This document shows positions 45,290-53,459 of a stretch of 64,000 nucleotides of DNA, piece after piece. The position numbers and the translations under genes are program-made. Below the pieces are notes generated by a model. That model did no database searches. It saw nothing but the letters and a program-made list of their open reading frames with translations, and had not been told where the DNA came from. How positions within the stretch are numbered: the stretch's first letter is position 1; every line of letters starts with the position of its first letter. Origin of the DNA: Marivirga sericea (lineage in GTDB: Bacteria; Bacteroidota; Bacteroidia; Cytophagales; Cyclobacteriaceae); the NCBI RefSeq assembly GCF_900177665.1, contig NZ_FXAW01000008.1:186001-250000 (forward strand). Direction: 5' to 3'.

Positions 45290-46153
45290 ATGAAAAAGAT
45301 CGCATTTTTATTATTCTTTTTACTTGTATGCAGCAGCTTTATGTTCTGCCAAGTGCAAAAAAATTCGTTAGAAGTCATCAATACCTATCCACCACAATCG
45401 TACGGTAATTCCTACGATTATCTTTCACCAGAAGAAAGTTGGAGAATTCACAAAGCGGCTTATATAAAACAATTAAAGTCTAAAGGATTGACAGATGAGG
45501 AATTTAAAGAAAGTATGATCACTTATGAAAAAGACAAACAGGAGTTTATTGAACGAGTGAAAGAACAACACAGATTGGCAGCAATTCAAAGGGAGAAAGA
45601 TGCCAAACAGAGAGCAAAAGACGCCATACAAAGGGAGAAAGATGCCATACAAAGGGAGAAACACGCCATCCAGAGAGAGAAAGATGCTATACAAAGAGAG
45701 AAGGATGCTGCACAGAGGGCAAAAGATGCAATTAAGAGAGAAATGGCTGAAGCGCAAAGAAAGAAATCTCAAGAATGGAGAAATAATGCAGAGAACATTC
45801 TAATAGAGAATGTATCCCTTAGTAATAGAAATAACATTAAATCAATACCTTTTGAGGTTACCTACAAAACGACTTTGCGAATTGGTATCAGAGCTCATAT
45901 AAGTTCAGGTACTACTTTGATTGAAATCTACAATCCGGAAGGAACAAAAGAAGGAGAACTGTCATTAGAGCATAAGTCAAAATCTACTTCAAGTGCAGAT
46001 AGTGAGTTTTTAAAAAAAACCTCGGGGGCATTAGATAAAACAATTTCAGGTGCTGAAGTTGGGGAATGGCAAATAAAAATCACATCCAAAAAATCGGAAG
46101 GTACTGTGGCTATGTCTGTCGCTCAATATGTAAAATCAACAATGGATGAGTAA
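45290..46153 (+). CDS. Cassette 10: secreted protein with seven-residue coiled-coil repeats
   Basis: 287 residues with a signal peptide (cleavage near FCQ, residue 21). A long charged helix follows in which a seven-residue unit of the form A-I-Q-R-E-K-D is repeated about eight times (residues about 98-153), coded by 21-bp tandem DNA repeats. A beta-rich C-terminal domain (about 175-285) comes after it. The repeats would form an extended coiled coil. The stop overlaps the next ATG by 8 bp, so it is translated with the LuxR-type protein. Function unknown. Confidence 0.75.
   Translation: MKKIAFLLFFLLVCSSFMFCQVQKNSLEVINTYPPQSYGNSYDYLSPEESWRIHKAAYIKQLKSKGLTDEEFKESMITYEKDKQEFIERVKEQHRLAAIQREKDAKQRAKDAIQREKDAIQREKHAIQREKDAIQREKDAAQRAKDAIKREMAEAQRKKSQEWRNNAENILIENVSLSNRNNIKSIPFEVTYKTTLRIGIRAHISSGTTLIEIYNPEGTKEGELSLEHKSKSTSSADSEFLKKTSGALDKTISGAEVGEWQIKITSKKSEGTVAMSVAQYVKSTMDE
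45581..45748 (+). repeat. Eight tandem 21-bp repeats inside the cassette 10 coiled-coil gene
   Basis: Units begin at 45581, 45602, 45623, 45644, 45665, 45686, 45707 and 45728. Two neighbouring units (45623 and 45644) share GCCATACAAAGGGAGAAA. Because 21 is a multiple of three, gain or loss of units would keep the frame and change coiled-coil length by one heptad. Confidence 0.9.
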
Positions 46154-47162
46154 AATAATAAAAAGCACTTTAGTCGTTTTATTGCTAATATTTTGTAGTC
46201 AAAATAAAGCATTTTCTCAAAATGCTGGTCAAATATCTGGCAAATTGATATTAGATGATTCTTGGGAAAGAAAAATATATGTGTCATATATTACAACATT
46301 CGAGAAAGAATATGCTGTTTCCAATGATTTAATAATTACAAGCGCAATTATTGACAGTCTCGGTAATTTCAAAATTGACTTAAACAAGACACCAACTAAA
46401 TGGTCTTTATTACGTCTGCACGTTGTTAAAAAAGGTATTACGCCAAACTCTTTGGTCATTGGTAGCAGCAACGAAAATTTTATATTCTTAGTGGCAAAAC
46501 GAGATTCTGAAATAGAGATATTTAATACAGAAGACATACCAATATTTTCGAATACGAGAATTGAGGGAGCCAGCTATATGAGTACATTTGACTACATTAA
46601 AAAATTAGCAAACTACCCCAATATCATTGACTACGACAATTCTTTAATAGAAAAGGAATTTATAAGAGAGGTGGTTTCGGAAAAGCTGAAAGTAGTGGCT
46701 GATACTTGTAATAATCCCCTCGTTTCCTTGTATGCGATCTATCAAACGGATTTTCAGTCAGATTACCTGGAAAATCCGAAATATTACCAGTCGTTTCTAC
46801 TAAAATGGAAAAACGAAAACAGTTCCTACTTTAGCTCTTTTCAACAAAAATTTCCTGCAGAGAATCATCCTTTATTCACTGTAAACAATACAAAGTATTT
46901 TGTCTTTGTAGTGAGTTTTATAGGTCTGCTTGCAATCAGTGTTTTATTGTATTTTAAGAAGAAAAGTCAAAAAGTAGAACAATTAAGTATTCAGGAACGA
47001 AAAATATTCGACTTAATAAGAAATGGATTAAGCAATAAAGAAATCTCTGCAGAATGTAATATTGAATTGACTACTGTTAAGTCCCACGTAAGCAGTATTT
47101 ACGCTAAACTGCAATTAAAATCGCGAAAAGATGCGATCAATTTTAAAACTAAATCATTATGA
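46146..47162 (+). CDS. Cassette 10: membrane-anchored LuxR-type regulator
   Basis: 338 residues with a signal or first helix (about 5-24), a periplasmic domain of about 220 residues with a DUF4369-like beta-rich start (AGQISGKLILDDS), and a membrane helix near 252-272. The C-terminal LuxR helix-turn-helix (LSIQERKIFDLIRNGLSNKE, TVKSHVSSIYAKL) follows. A periplasmic sensor joined directly to a cytoplasmic DNA-binding domain is a one-component design. It overlaps both neighbours (8 bp and 4 bp), so the three genes form one tight operon. Confidence 0.85.
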   Translation: MSKIIKSTLVVLLLIFCSQNKAFSQNAGQISGKLILDDSWERKIYVSYITTFEKEYAVSNDLIITSAIIDSLGNFKIDLNKTPTKWSLLRLHVVKKGITPNSLVIGSSNENFIFLVAKRDSEIEIFNTEDIPIFSNTRIEGASYMSTFDYIKKLANYPNIIDYDNSLIEKEFIREVVSEKLKVVADTCNNPLVSLYAIYQTDFQSDYLENPKYYQSFLLKWKNENSSYFSSFQQKFPAENHPLFTVNNTKYFVFVVSFIGLLAISVLLYFKKKSQKVEQLSIQERKIFDLIRNGLSNKEISAECNIELTTVKSHVSSIYAKLQLKSRKDAINFKTKSL

Positions 47163-48376
47163 AAATCATACTTATAGCTACCATAGCATTGTTACTTTTC
47201 TCTTGTAATAACGATACCAATAAAGCATCGATAGTGAATATTAATGCAACAACAGGTGAGCAAAACCTGATAGTTGTTGATCAGGATTATATGAAAGCTA
47301 AAGAAATAGCATCCGAAGAAGGTAAATTGTTATTTATTGATTTCTATACCACCTGGTGCGCTCCTTGTAAGCAGTTGGATAAATTTGTATTCCAAAAGGA
47401 CTCTATTACACAAATCCTGAGTAAAGATTTCGTATTGTTAAAATATGACGCAGAAAATGATACCATCTTTCATCTAGCCAAGAAACACCATGTGAGTAGT
47501 TATCCTACTGCCATCGTTTTAAACCAGGATGGCTATGTGGTAAATAGAAAATATGGGTTTCTGGGAGATGACTTCCAAACTTTAAGCCAGAGCGTAATGG
47601 ACTTTACCAATGAAGCCATCACTTTGGATAAGGGGAATAAGTACCTAAAAGGATACTCAAACACGATTGAAGAAACGAGGTACCCGCAATTCTATATAGA
47701 TTATGTGAATAGAACCAATACAAAACCCCAAACATCCTCCATTGTGGAATTTTTGAATAGCAAAACCGATTTTTTTAAAGAGGAGGATTTTACACCCTTG
47801 TTTTATTTTGGTCAATTTGCTCCAGCAAATGTTGGGGATATCATAGTGAAAGACAAAGAAAGATATTTCGACCTTTATGGAAAGCAAGACGTAGAATTAT
47901 TACTTTTCTTTATCACATCAGGAAAATTCAGTAAAGCCATTGCTGAAAATAGCCAGGAAAAATACAATGAGGCAGTAGCGTTCGCCAAACAAGCTCTTAG
48001 TCAGGATTGGGTGGATGACATATTGCCCAGGTTTGAAATAGACTTATTGAAAGCGCAAAATAAATGGGATGAGGTGTTTACCCTTTACGAGGAACGCAAA
48101 AATAGGGGAGACCTTAGTGAAGGGGAACTCAATCATTTTTGCTGGGGCGTCTATAAGAACTGTGACGATAAAGAAGTGATAAGTAAAGCAGTTGCGTGGA
48201 TGAAAGAACTAACAGAAAGAAAACCTGAATATTTATACTTAGATACTTATGCCTATCTTTTATATAAATCTGGTGATTTAAAAAAAACCGGAGAGGTGAT
48301 TCGCCTTGGACTAAAAACAGCTGAGGAAGAAAAAGTGAGTGCCAAAAGCATGGAAAAACTGCTTAAAAAGCTATAA
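47159..48376 (+). CDS. Cassette 10: thioredoxin-fold lipoprotein
   Basis: 405 residues with a lipoprotein signal (LLLFSCNN, lipidated Cys near residue 16). A thioredoxin-like domain has WCAPC (Cys near 67 and 70) and a cis-Pro region (VSSYPTAIVL). A helical C-terminal half of about 230 residues resembles TPR-like repeats. It likely handles thiol-disulfide exchange in the periplasm. It starts inside the stop of the LuxR-type gene (ATGA overlap). Confidence 0.82.
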   Translation: MKIILIATIALLLFSCNNDTNKASIVNINATTGEQNLIVVDQDYMKAKEIASEEGKLLFIDFYTTWCAPCKQLDKFVFQKDSITQILSKDFVLLKYDAENDTIFHLAKKHHVSSYPTAIVLNQDGYVVNRKYGFLGDDFQTLSQSVMDFTNEAITLDKGNKYLKGYSNTIEETRYPQFYIDYVNRTNTKPQTSSIVEFLNSKTDFFKEEDFTPLFYFGQFAPANVGDIIVKDKERYFDLYGKQDVELLLFFITSGKFSKAIAENSQEKYNEAVAFAKQALSQDWVDDILPRFEIDLLKAQNKWDEVFTLYEERKNRGDLSEGELNHFCWGVYKNCDDKEVISKAVAWMKELTERKPEYLYLDTYAYLLYKSGDLKKTGEVIRLGLKTAEEEKVSAKSMEKLLKKL

Positions 48377-48445
48377 ACCCATTGAACATTAGCATACTTA
48401 AATTATATCAAGTATGTTTATATCAAAATGTATAAAAAAGGATAA

Positions 48446-48580
48446 CCGCTAACATTGTATAAGCGTAATGCGGCTGAAGTGCTAAAATTGAACGATTTTT
48501 ACTCCTAAAGAACTTTGTAGTAATTGGTAAGAGATTTACTCCGGAATCCCGCACTACGCTTATACTTAACGTTGTGCACA
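48446..48580 (+). other. attC-like site 10 (135 bp)
   Basis: Left core CCGCTAAC (48446-48453), right core AACGTTGTGCACA, crossover G48571|T48572. The stem TTGTATAAGCGTAATGCGG pairs with CCGCACTACGCTTATA after an inserted CC. The left core complements the start of cassette 10 over 8 bases. Related to site 4. Confidence 0.9.
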
Positions 48581-48637
48581 AGCAAAAAAATAGTACCCTC
48601 GTTCTCAATAAAAAAAGAATAAACATAATAGCCGATA

Positions 48638-49801
48638 ATGAAAGAAATTCAATTGATACTTTCAATAGCGATTGGGCAGGGACTTATTTTAGCCTTTTTC
48701 CTCTTAACTTCCAAATACTACAAAACTGAAGCAAACTCCTGGCTTTCGTTTGCTCTTATTCTGTTATCTACAATAGTTATTATTGATTTGCTAGGTGGCA
48801 TATATCCATCAAATTCAATATTATTGGAGTTTTTCTTGAATGATATAGAGCTGGGTTTTTTGGTATACGTACCCTTGTTTTATTTTTTTAAGTTATCTAC
48901 CTCAAGCTCGAAAAATGAAAGCTATTTTAAATTCTATTTGCTGATACCATTTCTTTTAGATACGGTCACTAATATCGGAATTGTTAGTTATTTTCCTCCT
49001 GAAAAAATTGCTGTTCATTCTGGTGTTCAGCTCTTCTATGAAATCGAAAGTATTCTTTCCATTTTTTTTAATGTTTTGCTTTGTTATAAATCGTTCAGAC
49101 TCATAAAAACTTTCCGGAACGATTCTGATAAAAAGAGATGGATATACAGAATATGGCAATCAACGTTGGTTTTAATATCTGTTTGGATCATACTGACCTT
49201 GGGAAGTTTTTTGATGAATTCCACTTTAGCAATTTTCGTAGAAACGTTTTACGCTCTAATCTCTGTTTGGATGTTTTGGCTCATATATGAAGGGATTGTC
49301 AATCTAAAACTGATTGATAATAGGAAAGATATCAGCTTGAAGATGAATGCCAGAACAATTCAAGAAACACGTGTATTTATTGAAGATGAAAAAATAATAG
49401 ACTCGAAAAAAAATAGCAACAATACATATAATGCCACCAATCGAAAGTTGAATTCTGAGCTATCTAATAGTCACTTCAATGTAATCAATGAGATTATGGT
49501 ATCAGAAGCGCTTTATCGAAATTCAGATTTGAGTATCGATGATGTTGCTCAGCGAATTGATATGAGTTCTGGATATGTTTCCAGACATATCAAAGAAGCA
49601 ACTCACAAGAATTTTACATTGTGGGTGAACGAGTACAGAGTGGCGGAAGTAAAAGTAATGTTTAGAGATAAAGAATTTGATAATTACACTACACTTTCGA
49701 TTGGGCTTGAGGCAGGTTTCAAGTCAAAATCTGCATTTTATGCTACCTTCAAAAAAATAACAGGCGAAACACCTTCTTATTTCCGTAAAAAGAAGTCCTA
49801 A
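48638..49801 (+). CDS. Cassette 11: membrane-bound AraC-family regulator
   Basis: 387 residues with about six or seven helices in the first 220 residues. A linker follows and then a C-terminal AraC/XylS double helix-turn-helix (about 280-385: LSIDDVAQRIDMSSGYVSRH, IGLEAGFKSKSAFYATFKK). This fusion of a 7TM-like sensor to AraC is frequent in Bacteroidota. It probably regulates the genes after it in the same cassette. Confidence 0.85.
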   Translation: MKEIQLILSIAIGQGLILAFFLLTSKYYKTEANSWLSFALILLSTIVIIDLLGGIYPSNSILLEFFLNDIELGFLVYVPLFYFFKLSTSSSKNESYFKFYLLIPFLLDTVTNIGIVSYFPPEKIAVHSGVQLFYEIESILSIFFNVLLCYKSFRLIKTFRNDSDKKRWIYRIWQSTLVLISVWIILTLGSFLMNSTLAIFVETFYALISVWMFWLIYEGIVNLKLIDNRKDISLKMNARTIQETRVFIEDEKIIDSKKNSNNTYNATNRKLNSELSNSHFNVINEIMVSEALYRNSDLSIDDVAQRIDMSSGYVSRHIKEATHKNFTLWVNEYRVAEVKVMFRDKEFDNYTTLSIGLEAGFKSKSAFYATFKKITGETPSYFRKKKS

Positions 49802-49937
49802 TTTCTCCACTTTACCATTTTCAGGACTTTGGAATTTACTAACTGTGCTAGGTTTGTTCAAAAATCAAACGGATAAAATTGAAATTTCTTGGGTTGTATT
49901 ATGGTTATGCAACATTCAATTAAATGAAATTTAAGTT

Positions 49938-50588
49938 ATGAAAATCAACATCCTCAGATTAGCCTGCCTATCTTTTTTCTGCATAGTATCTACATCCTGT
50001 TCCGAAGATGATTTTGTCGGTTCAGATACTTTTATAACAGTTGTTAGGGATTTGCCGGATTTTACTAAAGTGGTAGCACAAAATGATATGGAAGTTCAAA
50101 TAGTCTATGGTGATATCCAAACAGTAGAAATTACTGTAAATGACAACCTTCAAAACCAACTTAGAACCATTGTATCGAATAATATCTTGAGCCTATCTCT
50201 AGAAGATGGATCTTACGACAATGCCTTTTTTAAAATTAGCATACAAATGCCCAATTTTGAACGTCTGCAATTAAACGATAATACAAGAGGCGTGGTAAAT
50301 TATAATGCTACAGAACTAGAATTTGAAGTCATCGGTTCGTCAAATTTAGAATTACAAGGAAGTGCCAACGTTATAAATACAATTATTAGAGATGATGGGA
50401 AAATAAACGGATTTTCCTTTACAACTGATATTGTTAATACCACTTCAAGAGATGCTTCAGAATTAACTATAACCTGTAATAACGGAATAAACGGAACTGT
50501 AAAACAGGCTGCTAAAATCCGTTATCGAGGAATGCCATCTATAAATGCGCAAACTTCTGACGCAGGACAAATTATCAATTCTAACTAA
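49938..50588 (+). CDS. Cassette 11: DUF2807 (head GIN domain) lipoprotein
   Basis: 216 residues with a lipoprotein signal (STSCSEDD, Cys near residue 21) and a right-handed beta-helix-like body of the DUF2807 auto-transporter-adhesin head GIN family (DFTKVVAQNDMEVQIVYGD, then repeated strand motifs). Such proteins are common cell-surface lipoproteins in Bacteroidota with unknown role. It lies 136 bp after the AraC-type gene. Confidence 0.82.
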   Translation: MKINILRLACLSFFCIVSTSCSEDDFVGSDTFITVVRDLPDFTKVVAQNDMEVQIVYGDIQTVEITVNDNLQNQLRTIVSNNILSLSLEDGSYDNAFFKISIQMPNFERLQLNDNTRGVVNYNATELEFEVIGSSNLELQGSANVINTIIRDDGKINGFSFTTDIVNTTSRDASELTITCNNGINGTVKQAAKIRYRGMPSINAQTSDAGQIINSN

Positions 50589-50695
50589 ATGACATCATTT
50601 TTTATTGACAACTTAATAACCTACTAGTGAAGAAAGAACTTGGGTGTTTAAAATTTAATAGTTTGTTGAATTGCAAAAATTTAGTTTGAAAAACC

Positions 50696-50757
50696 AGTTA
50701 CCAACATGTATAATTCATTGCTAGTTAGAGCCTACTTAGTAAAGTCCGCGCGGACTT
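50696..50757. repeat. Possible attC remnant and GC-rich 16-bp palindrome inside cassette 11
   Basis: TTACCAACATGTATAATTCA (from 50697) looks like the left end of a site of the 3/6/7 type, but no matching right half follows. Just beyond is the perfect palindrome AAGTCCGCGCGGACTT (50742-50757), very GC-rich for this region. It may mark an old cassette fusion, or be an operator. Confidence 0.4.
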
Positions 50758-50849
50758 ACTATATATGCTTTATTTGCTAAATATCATGCTTAAACACACT
50801 AAGAATTATATACTAGAAATTTATATCGTATTATAGAATCGAAAAAAAT

Positions 50850-51434
50850 ATGAAGAAAATTCAGATTATAATTATCATGTTATTTCTAGGAGTGCAAAAC
50901 ATTGTTGCACAGAAAGTAAAACAAGTGTCTGTAATGGCTACAACAGAAGCAATTGGGCTGCCGTTTACAAATTATGCTCCTATTCACCCAGGTATCGAGG
51001 CAAGTATAACTTTTGCAAGGAATGAACAGGATAAAAGCGTACAGTTGTTTAATGCGAAAGCGGGTAGTTTCTATCACCGCAAATTACAAATAGCAGTTTA
51101 TCTCGGTGGCGAATACCAATATTCTCGGAAACTATTTAAACAAAAAATCAGTCTTGATTTCCCTATCGGTTTAGGTTATTTCCATACTTTCTATCCTGGA
51201 GAAATTTACGAACAAAACGGAAATGGTGATTTCGAAAGAGTAAATCAGTTTGGTAGGCCTCATTTATATATTAATCTTGGTATCGGCCTTACATATATTG
51301 GCAGAGGCAACATCCAACCTTTTATAAGACAAGAAGCACTGATTCAAACGCCTTTTGCAAATGGAATTCCTGTAATTCCACACTCATTAATTAAAATCGG
51401 AGTAAATATTAAATTTGGAGAAGATGAAAATTAA
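50850..51434 (+). CDS. Cassette 11: secreted beta-rich protein
   Basis: 194 residues with a signal peptide (cleavage after VAQ near residue 20) and a beta-barrel-like pattern through to the last strand (LIKIGVNIKFGE). No known motif. The stop overlaps the next gene's ATG region by 11 bp, so it is co-translated with the serine hydrolase. Confidence 0.68.
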   Translation: MKKIQIIIIMLFLGVQNIVAQKVKQVSVMATTEAIGLPFTNYAPIHPGIEASITFARNEQDKSVQLFNAKAGSFYHRKLQIAVYLGGEYQYSRKLFKQKISLDFPIGLGYFHTFYPGEIYEQNGNGDFERVNQFGRPHLYINLGIGLTYIGRGNIQPFIRQEALIQTPFANGIPVIPHSLIKIGVNIKFGEDEN

Positions 51435-52623
51435 TAAATACTACATACTCGGTGCTATTACTTTGCTAACTATTCTTGCTTCTTGCGAGAAAAACGAAGT
51501 TCTACTTTTCGAAAACTACAATTGCGAATTTAGGTTTCAAGATAATAGCTCAGCACACCCTAAGGCAACACTTTATCAAAATATTCTTGAAAAGAATCGC
51601 AAAAATGGATTAGTGGGAGCGGTACTACTGGTAAGAGACAAAGATGGACTTTGGATAGGAGCCGATGGAAAAGCAGATATTGCGTCAAATGTTGATATGC
51701 AAAGTTGCAATAATTTTCTTATTGCAAGTATTAGCAAAGTGTTTACCTCTGCAGCAACTTACAGGCTTATTGACAAAGGAATACTATCTCTTGAAGACCC
51801 TGTAAGCAAATGGCTTGATGAAGCGGTTGTAAAAAAAGTAGATAACGCTGAAAAGGCTAAAATCAAACATTTACTATCTCATACTAGCGGGATTCCAGAT
51901 TATTACACACTTCAATTTGAATTAGACAGGATTAATCGAATTACTAACAATTTTACAAAAGAGAAAGTACTTAAATACACCTATGGTAAATCAGCTACCA
52001 ATAGTGTAGGCGAAACCTATTACTACTCGAACACAAATTTTCTAATATTAGCAATGATATTAGAAAAAGCTAGCGGACTTACATTTGAAGAAGTTTATCA
52101 GCAAGAGGTATTTACACCCTTAGAACTAAATTCTGCTTATTACAGCGAAGAGCGACCGATACCTGAAGGGTGCGTAAAAGGATATGTCGATATATATGGT
52201 AATGGACAATATGTTGAAAGCGAATTTTTATATAATGATGAGTTGGGTATCGGAGGAGATGGAGGGATTGCAGTGAACGCTTATGATTTAGCCATATTCT
52301 TTGAAGGTTTAATGAAAGGCAACCTTATTTCTACTTCTTCAATTAATGAAATGACAAATTGGTTTGATTTACCGGAAGATTGGACTTCTAGCGATGACCC
52401 TTACGGGCAAAACGAAAACGGGTATGGCATTGAAAAGTTCAATACGGTTCATGGTCCAGCTGTTGGTCATACAGGAGGCATTGATGGATTTAGTACCATC
52501 GCTTTATATTTTCTAAATGAAGAAGCTACTTACGTGCTCTTGTTAAATAGTGCAGGTAATGAAAAAGGAGCAATAGCTAGAGAAGAAATATATAAAGAAA
52601 TCACCTCTGAAATGTTTAAATAA
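51424..52623 (+). CDS. Cassette 11: beta-lactamase-like serine hydrolase lipoprotein
   Basis: 399 residues from the ATG at 51424; a TTG at 51415 is less likely. Lipoprotein signal ILASC near residue 19. Class C beta-lactamase/D-aminopeptidase fold with SxxK in ASISKVFTSA, YxN in YYSNTNFLI and HTG in GHTGGIDGF. Closer to the canonical family than the cassette 2 hydrolase. It overlaps the previous gene by 11 bp. Substrate open: peptidoglycan peptides, esters or D-amino peptides. Confidence 0.86.
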   Translation: MKINKYYILGAITLLTILASCEKNEVLLFENYNCEFRFQDNSSAHPKATLYQNILEKNRKNGLVGAVLLVRDKDGLWIGADGKADIASNVDMQSCNNFLIASISKVFTSAATYRLIDKGILSLEDPVSKWLDEAVVKKVDNAEKAKIKHLLSHTSGIPDYYTLQFELDRINRITNNFTKEKVLKYTYGKSATNSVGETYYYSNTNFLILAMILEKASGLTFEEVYQQEVFTPLELNSAYYSEERPIPEGCVKGYVDIYGNGQYVESEFLYNDELGIGGDGGIAVNAYDLAIFFEGLMKGNLISTSSINEMTNWFDLPEDWTSSDDPYGQNENGYGIEKFNTVHGPAVGHTGGIDGFSTIALYFLNEEATYVLLLNSAGNEKGAIAREEIYKEITSEMFK

Positions 52624-52918
52624 AGTGGTCAGTTTATTCGATTAAAAGCGTGGTGAAAATAGGCAATATTAACATTGAATACCCAATGCTTAAAGGGATT
52701 TCGAACACCTAAGTTTTCCTTACAAATGTAGGACAAAAAAATCGTGTTGAGTTCTACAAACTCCAGCATAATTGAACATAGAAACAAGAAGCAAGAGTCT
52801 ATTTAGAGAAGAATTAAGGGTTTCAGTGTTATAATCTCAATTAGAGAAACAGTGACTTTCACTATGTACTTTTTCCAAAAAGTAGTTTGTGTTTAGATAC
52901 AGAGGAAAAAAAAGCAAA
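52624..52918 (+). other. Non-coding 3-prime tail of cassette 11
   Basis: 295 bases with no plausible gene. A small inverted repeat ACTTTTT/AAAAAGT near 52867-52882 could be a weak terminator. Nothing else is seen. Confidence 0.4.
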
Positions 52919-53054
52919 TGCACAACAAAACCTAAGAAAACATGGGGGGAAACGTACTGAAGGCTATCAGAGAACTCCGTAGATTAGTTCGTTGCGGGCC
53001 CACAGAAACTCACTGCGAAAATCCCCACGTTTCTTAGCTAAATCGTTGTGTTTC
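52919..53054 (+). other. attC-like site 11 (136 bp)
   Basis: Left core TGCACAAC (52919-52926), right core ATCGTTGTGTTTC, crossover G53045|T53046. The stem CCTAAGAAAACATGGGG pairs with CCCCACGTTTCTTAGC. The left core complements the start of cassette 11 (48571) over 8 bases, which makes the cassette about 4.5 kb. Confidence 0.88.
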
Positions 53055-53249
53055 ATACCGAAAAACCAGCCGCACAAACAGCACATTTGATTTTTTGCCG
53101 ACAATACAGCCAAAGCTTAAAATCAAAAGAGCTGTTTTCCCCTTCCCAAATTGAAATTATATATCATTATTCAATACATAATTATATTGCTAAAGGATAA
53201 TTTAATGTATATTTGAACTTTATAGTCAAAACGTAAAGACATAAAACCA
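53055..53249 (+). other. Non-coding leader of cassette 12
   Basis: 195 bases without a gene between the site 11 core and the XRE gene. It carries the good promoter candidate at 53187-53215, so this cassette can be expressed regardless of its place in the array. Confidence 0.5.
53187..53215 (+). promoter_or_regulatory. Bacteroidota-type promoter of cassette 12
   Basis: TTG at 53187-53189, 18 bases, then TATATTTG at 53208-53215, a full match to TAnnTTTG. The start would be about 30 bases before the ATG at 53250. The best promoter match seen inside the array. Confidence 0.55.
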
Positions 53250-53459
53250 ATGAACAGAATAAAGAAGGTTTTAAAAGAACAAGGAAGGACTCAAACTTGG
53301 CTCGCTGAGCAAATTGGGAAAAGTTATGTAATAGTTACAAACTATTGCAATAACAATTCACAGCCCAGCATTCAAGTCTTAACTGAGATTTCTCAAGTTT
53401 TAGACGTTGACGTAAGAGAATTATTAGTTTCTACCAAAGACAATTTGAAAAATGGATAA
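53250..53459 (+). CDS. Cassette 12: XRE-family small DNA-binding protein
   Basis: 69 residues forming a lone Cro/C1-type helix-turn-helix (GRTQTWLAEQIGKSYVIVTN, then PSIQVLTEISQVLDV). It is first in a three-gene operon and overlaps the next gene by 8 bp. Small XRE genes in this position commonly repress their own defence operon until infection, and that is the likely role here. A promoter lies just upstream. Confidence 0.85.
   Translation: MNRIKKVLKEQGRTQTWLAEQIGKSYVIVTNYCNNNSQPSIQVLTEISQVLDVDVRELLVSTKDNLKNG

Noticed and set aside
45473..45803. Alternative frames over the 21-bp repeats
   Set aside because: The repeat is open in several frames because of its composition; only the + frame from 45290 has a signal peptide and a full-length product.
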